The position numbers and the translations under genes were made by a program. A stretch of DNA of 64,000 nucleotides, from assembly GCA_009731375.1 (NCBI GenBank), contig BJOX01000167.1:136676-200675 (forward strand), read 5' to 3'. Origin of the DNA: Paulinella micropora. Lineage: Eukaryota; Cercozoa; Imbricatea; Euglyphida. Shown here in pieces: positions 1-64,000 of this stretch (positions are counted from its first letter, which is position 1; every line of letters starts with the position of its first letter). The notes under the pieces are model-generated. The model saw only the letters and a list, made by a program, of their open reading frames with translations, did not search any database and was not told the DNA's origin.

Positions 1-215
1 GGGAGGATAAGGAAGAAGGGAAAGAAAAGGAAGCCGTTAGTCCAAGTGTTTTGAGCACCGTAAGCTTGCGCAAGCTACAATGATGACATTGTATAAGGCC
101 TAAACCCCCGAAGGGACCTAGCCCGGGCTATGCAACACTGGACGGCTATGACGGAATGCAGTCACCGATACGGACTAGAGGAAGATTAGTCCAATTTTTG
201 ACTGCACAGGAGCGA
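1..215. other. Non-repetitive left flank, no gene recognised
   Basis: Complex sequence before the first GATA array. No exon of the HECT gene could be placed here, although that gene must continue upstream because its first visible exon (598) starts at a splice acceptor. It may be intron or the body of a dispersed element whose 3' end runs into the GATA repeat, as element A does elsewhere. Confidence 0.3.
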
Positions 216-39673
<39,458 letters not shown>

Positions 39674-39941
39674 AGCTCCTTGCACACTATGCCTGGCTGG
39701 GCAGCTGTGTTGGCCCTTCAGCGGCTGGGCGGTTGTTTGGGCCATATCGACCGTTTCGTTGCTGCGTCTGCTGGCCATATCAAGCGGTTGGTTGTTTTGG
39801 CCGTATCGACCGTTTCGCTGCGTCTTCCCGCTTACCAGACCTACGAGATGCTGCAGGATAGGATGAACGAAGCGCTGCAGTCACTCGACTACCAAGGACT
39901 CATGGTTAACGCTCCTTCTACACTTTCCGAATTTCAAAGGG
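39674..39941 (+). pseudogene. Intronless copy of the HECT gene 3' end
   Basis: At 39817-39911 the sequence repeats the end of exon 39206-39441 and all of exon 39625-39673 without the intron between them (LRLPAYQTYEMLQDRMNEAL...). Similarity continues past the stop (GGTTGA versus GGTTAA, then GCTCCTT). Before it, 39690-39816 has an imperfect tandem repeat of 'catatcgaccgtttcg' blocks. It ends at an N gap. It could be a reverse-transcribed fragment, or a duplicate that predates the intron. Confidence 0.75.
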
Positions 39942-40306
39942 NNNNNNNNNNNNNNNNNNNNNNNNNNNNNNNNNNNNNNNNNNNNNNNNNNNNNNNNNNN
40001 NNNNNNNNNNNNNNNNNNNNNNNNNNNNNNNNNNNNNNNNNNNNNNNNNNNNNNNNNNNNNNNNNNNNNNNNNNNNNNNNNNNNNNNNNNNNNNNNNNNN
40101 NNNNNNNNNNNNNNNNNNNNNNNNNNNNNNNNNNNNNNNNNNNNNNNNNNNNNNNNNNNNNNNNNNNNNNNNNNNNNNNNNNNNNNNNNNNNNNNNNNNN
40201 NNNNNNNNNNNNNNNNNNNNNNNNNNNNNNNNNNNNNNNNNNNNNNNNNNNNNNNNNNNNNNNNNNNNNNNNNNNNNNNNNNNNNNNNNNNNNNNNNNNN
40301 NNNNNN

Positions 40307-40311
40307 AAAAG

Positions 40312-40374
<63 letters not shown>
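40307..40374. repeat. Poly-A tract next to an N gap
   Basis: About 65 A residues directly after gap 39942-40306. It could be the tail of the reverse-transcribed HECT fragment hidden in the gap, or simply a sequencing-limited homopolymer. Confidence 0.7.
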
Positions 40375-40379
<5 letters not shown>

Positions 40380-40475
40380 ACCCAAAACCAGAAACTTTAG
40401 GTGTAGAATGGGCGATATATATGGCTAGAGGAGGAAAGTCCTGGCAAGTTAATGGGAATTTTGCCGCAAACACAG

Positions 40476-40681
40476 CGAAAGTTTTGCTTTCTTCTTCGAT
40501 CCTGTCTTACTTGTCTATGTCTTTTATGACCCTGGGCTGGACAATGCTGGCGGTTTTGATGTGTTTTTATCTACATGTGCACGTGCCAGACCGGAATGCA
40601 CAGCATTCACGTATCTCTTTTGCTACTACCACCAGCCTCAAAAAGACTTGAGAGTGGCCTGCGCAGTGTATGACACTCAAG
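40476..40681 (+). CDS. Possible exon with PAN/apple-like Cys pattern
   Basis: Open from an 'aacacag' acceptor to a GTATAT donor. The peptide starts ESFAFFFDPVLLVYVFYDPG and continues FDVFLSTCARARPECTAFTY and then VACAVYD. The C-x5-C followed by TAFTY and a later C resembles half of a PAN/apple domain, common in extracellular and parasite surface proteins. No partner exon was found, and base composition is more AT-rich than in the HECT exons. It could belong to a small third gene or a mobile element. Confidence 0.35.
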
Positions 40682-40682
40682 G

Positions 40683-40741
<59 letters not shown>

Positions 40742-40833
40742 ATATAGTTGACCCTATTTATTGTGTTCAGTATTAGGTATTTAATTCATTATATTAAGTA
40801 TTGTTGGTTTTCTGCAAAGTCATGCACATTTAG

Positions 40834-40887
<54 letters not shown>
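40682..40887. repeat. (TA)n and (TC)n tracts
   Basis: A (TA) array follows the donor at 40682. A short AT-rich complex stretch (40750-40835) and a TC tract (40836-40885) come next. No gene seen. Confidence 0.85.
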
Positions 40888-40889
<2 letters not shown>

Positions 40890-41083
40890 AAGGATCGAGT
40901 CGGATCAACAGCTTATAATTGATACCGGTAATTTGTTTTGTGGCCGGGCGAGTTGGCGGGAGAGTTGGATCAGTCAACTTAGGCAAGTGGAAATCAGCCC
41001 CTCTCGTAGTACTGTACATCTCAGTTCCTAAAAATTTTGCTGATTTAGAACTTCCTCCATGAGTCGCCTTATTTACGTAAGCA
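40888..41083 (-). CDS. Unrecognised terminal-exon-like ORF
   Basis: On the minus strand, from an 'aaacag' acceptor next to a (TA) tract to a TAG stop at 40888-40890, there are about 65 codons ending ITGINYKLLIRLDP. No family is recognised. Non-biased amino acid use suggests real or recently decayed coding sequence. It lies downstream of, and on the same strand as, the aldo-keto reductase. Confidence 0.3.
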
Positions 41084-41096
41084 CTGTTTATATATA

Positions 41097-41146
<50 letters not shown>

Positions 41147-41189
41147 ACTCATAGAGCTGAGTTGGAAGACGAAGACATATTTATATAGT

Positions 41190-41213
41190 GTGTGTGTGTG
41201 TTTTTTTTTTGTT

Positions 41214-41309
<96 letters not shown>

Positions 41310-41928
41310 TTTTTTTTTTAGTTATTGTAATTGCACATGGACAATACTCCCACCCAAAACCGCAGTGGTTGCATGGGGTCCGTCATAACCGTAACTGCCG
41401 ACATGATTAGCCAACTTCGGAAGCGTAAACGGTCGTGTTCTGATTTTCAAGTCTTTAACCGCTGAGGACCTAATCGAAGTAATCCTAATTAATAGTAAAT
41501 GGGCAGCAGAGATTGGAGTCTCGGCGGATCCTGCTTTGTCGGCCGTGTCAGAGTAACAGTGTCGATAGAGCCATTACTTATGATCCGGCCAGTCATGTTA
41601 CGTGGCGCGGTCCAGTGGCGCCTCTTTATTAACCCTTAGGCAAGATCCACATTTGTGGATATTAATACAATCCACATTTGTGGATCTGCTTTTCAATTCG
41701 AGGGGGGAAGGGGGGCGGGGGGACTTTTTTGTTCTCTCGCGCACTTTCTTCTTGCAGCTGTAGCGTAATAAAAACATCAGTACCGCGAAATGCTATACTA
41801 CGCTTGAGATTATTAAAATAAGAGTTGTTGAAGCGATCTGTGAAAGTTCGATGCCATAGCTCATCTGCAAGTGACTCAGTTAAATATGCCACTGCCAGTC
41901 ACCTTCCGTCTTTTTTATTAATACTGTC
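41190..41928. other. Intergenic stretch with poly-T and an unassigned minus-strand ORF
   Basis: GT and T tracts (41188-41320) are followed by about 600 bp of complex DNA. 'ttaacccttag' at 41632 resembles the end of the piggyBac-like element at 57901. Two copies of the palindrome 'atccacatttgtggat' lie at 41646 and 41670. A minus-strand frame at 41662-41892 (75 codons, with LADELWHRTFTDRFNNSYF) is not recognised. Confidence 0.4.
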
Positions 41929-42243
41929 GACATCACCCCCCCGAATTATCAGGTAAAAACTTATTTATAGATTTCGTCTAGCCGGACACGTCTGAAATGC
42001 CAATTTCATCCTGGTCTTTTGGCGGCTTTTTGTCAGAAGTTTGCATCACTGAGCTAATATAACGATCATCATGAGTCTCTTTTTGAGGACTGCGACACTT
42101 TGCTTATATTAATATTAGCTCAGTGACGCAAGACAAAAAGCCGCCAAAAGACCAGGATCCTGAATCAAATTGGCATTTCAGACGTGTCCGGCCAGATGAA
42201 ATCTATAAATAAGTTTTTATCTGATAATTCGGGGGGTGATGTC
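41929..42243. mobile_element. Foldback MITE, about 315 bp
   Basis: Left arm 41929-42062 and right arm about 42105-42243 are reverse complements over about 130 bp, with a few mismatches and one 8-base insertion. Outer ends are GACATCACCCCCC and GGGGGGTGATGTC; the spacer is about 40 bp. No clear target-site duplication was seen, so the superfamily is unassigned. It sits just downstream of the aldo-keto reductase stop. Confidence 0.85.
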
Positions 42244-42534
42244 CACAATACCTTATTTTCTTTCCAAACTGACTTGAACAACTCTACACTGGTACACAAC
42301 TCGTATTCCGACCACTTGAAATATTCTAGTTAGTTCTCAGAATTTGTATTGTTTCGCAAGGGACAAGTAGTCTGTCAAGCAAGTGTACTGAATAAACTGG
42401 AATTGACCGATCCAGAGTCTTTTAGTACCTTCCCTGAATTCGGAAGTATTTTAAGGTCAATTGACAGCCGTGTGTGTATTCAATTTATTGCCGGTTGGTA
42501 ATTTCCTCGCAGGGGGTTAGTCCAGACTTACAGT

Positions 42535-42610
<76 letters not shown>

Positions 42611-42704
42611 CTCGGAGAGAGAGAGAGAGTAAGAAAGGTTCGAGGTCACACTGAAACCTGTAATATATTAATAAATTATCATAGATTGATGCTGTCTGAC
42701 TTGA
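42244..42704. other. Downstream flank of the aldo-keto reductase gene
   Basis: Complex AT-rich sequence, a GT/GA tract (42533-42630) and a 25-bp tandem repeat ('catagattgatg...gacttgat') that overlaps the stop codon at 42705. It probably contains the 3' UTR on the minus strand; no poly(A) signal was proven. Confidence 0.45.
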
Positions 42705-61730
<19,026 letters not shown>

Positions 61731-61794
<64 letters not shown>

Positions 61795-62002
61795 CAGGTA
61801 GATAGGTAGATAGATAGGTAGATAGGTAGGTAGATAGATAGATAGATAGATAGATAGACAGGTAGACAGATAGATAGATAGATAGATAGATATAGATTAG
61901 ATAGACAAGAACAAAAGAAGTTCCTGGTCAAGAGAGCATTGAATTATGACTTCAAGCGCTTGGTTCTCAACCAAATCCTTTGCGCAGAGCTTACATCATG
62001 GC

Positions 62003-62059
<57 letters not shown>

Positions 62060-62080
62060 CATCTATCTATCTATCTATCC

Positions 62081-62172
<92 letters not shown>

Positions 62173-62214
62173 GTCTATCTACCTACCTACCTACCTACCT
62201 ACCTACCTATCTAC

Positions 62215-62278
<64 letters not shown>

Positions 62279-62306
62279 TCAACGAGCCACTGCACACGCG
62301 ATAGCA

Positions 62307-62371
<65 letters not shown>
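61731..62371. repeat. (GATA), repeat F, (ATCT), (ATT)
   Basis: GATA array 61731-61895, repeat F at 61916-62003, ATCT/ACCT/TTTC arrays 62004-62275, then an ATT array. No first exon of the aldo-keto reductase was recognised. Confidence 0.7.
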
Positions 62372-62372
<1 letters not shown>

Positions 62373-62416
62373 GAGGCGCATGTGCAGAAATGCATCAGCC
62401 ATTGACAGAGAAGCAC

Positions 62417-62474
<58 letters not shown>

Positions 62475-62700
62475 GTTATTGTTATTGTTATTGCTATTGC
62501 TATTGCTATTGTTATTGTTATTGTTATTGTTATTGTTATTGTTATTGTTATTGTTATTGTTATTGTTATTGTTATTGTTATTGTTTTTGTTCTTGTTATT
62601 GGTATTTTCATTGTTATTGTTATTGTTATTGTTCTTGTTATTGTTATTGTTATTGTTATTGTTGTTGTTATTGTTATGATCATTGTTATTGTTATTGTTA

Positions 62701-62792
<92 letters not shown>

Positions 62793-63370
62793 GTTGTTAT
62801 TTTGGACACCGTGATAGCCCAGTGGTCAAGTTCTACCATCTGGGCCCTGTCGCCAGTTCGATTCCNNNNNNNNNNNNNNNNNNNNNNNNNNNNNNNNNNN
62901 NNNNNNNNNNNNNNNNNNNNNNNNNNNNNNNNNNNNNNNNNNNNNNNNNNNNNNNNNNNNNNNNNNNNNNNNNNNNNNNNNNNNNNNNNNNNNNNNNNNN
63001 NNNNNNNNNNNNNNNNNNNNNNNNNNNNNNNNNNNNNNNNNNNNNNNNNNNNNNNNNNNNNNNNNNNNNNTATTATTATTACTATTATTATGGACACCGT
63101 GATAGCCCAGTGGTCAAGTTCTACCATCTGGGCCCTGTCGCCAGTTCGATTCCCGTCGGTGCCACCAGTATTTTCATTGAACATACCGGTCTATTTCTGG
63201 ACCAGTATTTTCATTGAACATACCGGCCCGTCTGGAAGTGTTGGAACTGCCCTTGCGGGGGTGTCATTAGAGCTTATCGTCAATTCTTCGTACTCCCCTC
63301 ACGGGTGAGACGATGGAGGCGCATGTGCAGAAATGCATCAGCCATTGACAGAGAAGCACTATTATTGTTA
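62372..63370 (+). mobile_element. SINE B cluster in (ATT)/(TTATTG) repeats
   Basis: A SINE 3' end lies at 62372-62420, a head at 62803-62865 cut by N gap 62866-63070, and a nearly complete copy at 63091-63370. That copy contains a duplicated 'accagtattttcattgaaca' and ends 'gagaagcactatt'. Heads keep the A box (tagcccagtgg) and B box (gttcgattcc). ATT and TTATTG arrays lie between. Confidence 0.8.
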
Positions 63371-63390
63371 ATTATTATTATTATTTAAAT

Positions 63391-63461
<71 letters not shown>

Positions 63462-64000
63462 TTTTTTAATCGACTGAGAAACAAGCGCTGGCACTGATTG
63501 TTACTTGTACTTAGGCTCAGTCTGCACCGACCACAATTTCGGGTGTCGGGGGGCAAGTGGCACCACAGGCCAGGCTTCTCAGGACGCAAGCGCAGAGAGT
63601 GGCACCACAGGCCAGGCTTCTCAGGAAGCAAAACCCAGAAAGTGGCATGTCTATCTATGCTGTCTATCTATGCTGTCTATCTATGCTGTCTATCTATGCT
63701 ATCTATCTATGCTATCTATCTATGCTATCTATCTATGCTATCTATCTATGCTATCTACCTATCTACGCTATCTATCTAAGCTATCTATCTAAGCTATCTA
63801 TGTATGCTATCTATCTATGCTATCTATCTATCTACGCTATCTATCTATGCTATCTATCTAAGCTATCTATCTAAGCTATCTATCTATGCTATCTATCTAT
63901 CTAAGGTATCTATCTAAGCTATCTATCTATGCTATCTATCTATCTATGCTATCTATCCATGCTATCTATCTAAGCTATCTATCTAAGCTATGTATCTAAG
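63371..64000. repeat. (TTTA), complex piece, and a 13-bp minisatellite
   Basis: TTTA array (63385-63465). A complex part (63466-63650) holds a tandem of 'gtggcaccacaggccaggct' units at 63559 and 63600. CTATCTATGCTAT-type 13-bp repeats with AAGC variants then run to the end of the window. Confidence 0.8.

Noticed and set aside
41179-41330. Poly-Phe coding region
   Set aside because: It is a plain T homopolymer tract.

Overview
This is nuclear DNA from a eukaryote. It has short GC-rich exons with GT-AG introns, no bacterial-style gene packing, and about 90% microsatellite or dispersed-repeat sequence with N gaps from scaffolding. The species cannot be named from the sequence. Tiny exons, Ser/Thr/Pro/Gln homopolymers in a large regulatory protein, tRNA-derived SINEs and small foldback/piggyBac-like elements fit a repeat-rich protist, alga or simple invertebrate better than a vertebrate. 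That is inference, not identification.

Two genes can be rebuilt exon by exon, and they converge tail to tail. (1) On the + strand, 598-39673, is the 3' part of a giant HECT-type E3 ubiquitin ligase gene. A phase-consistent chain of about 50 exons gives about 2,120 codons, open upstream of the window. It encodes an N-terminal region of unknown type, Pro/Ser-rich and acidic linkers, a CxxC...CxxC module, two RanBP2-type zinc fingers, a coiled-coil/Gln-rich segment, a ubiquitin-interacting motif followed by a huge Ser/Thr tract, and a C-terminal HECT domain with its catalytic Cys. (2) On the - strand, 60811 down to 42705, is an AKR7-like aldo-keto reductase gene in about 20 mini-exons, with the D-Y-K-H catalytic tetrad intact. 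Only its first exon (start codon) was not found. Between them (39674-42704) lie an intronless copy of the HECT 3' end, a gap, a possible Cys-rich PAN/apple-like exon, two unexplained ORFs and a foldback MITE.

The striking feature is the gene architecture. Nearly every intron is built from tetranucleotide microsatellites: (ATCT), (ATGT), (CATA), (CTTA), with (ATT), (ATTGT), (ATTAC) and others. Embedded in these are partial copies ('echoes') of the neighbouring exon ends. I found one rule with no clear exception in either gene or on either strand. Echoes lying upstream of the functional exon (in transcript sense) keep the acceptor side and lose the donor side. Echoes lying downstream keep the donor side and lose the acceptor side. 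Thus intron-exon junctions, not whole exons, have been multiplied together with the microsatellites, up to about 17 times for one exon (18883-22087), while reading phase is preserved through the one copy that has both splice sites.

Region by region: 1-597 flank and GATA repeat; 598-8817 N-terminal HECT-gene exons with dispersed retroposons at 1986-4420; 8818-10595 a mosaic of AT, CCATTG and ATTGT repeats; 10596-17707 linker, zinc-module and first coiled-coil exons; 17708-22149 the echo megaintron; 22150-31763 coiled-coil, UIM and zinc-finger exons; 31764-33785 an intron with tandem retroposons; 33786-39673 the last exons including HECT; 39674-42704 intergenic; 42705-60811 the aldo-keto reductase; 60812-64000 inverted GATA/CTAT arms, SINE copies and a 13-bp minisatellite. 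N gaps: 3911-4250, 10643-10865, 15579-15794, 31910-32038, 39942-40306, 44162-44376, 49701-50584, 53189-53510, 62866-63070, plus five 10-N joins. All exon calls come from reading splice signals, phase and family similarity by eye; transcript data would test them.
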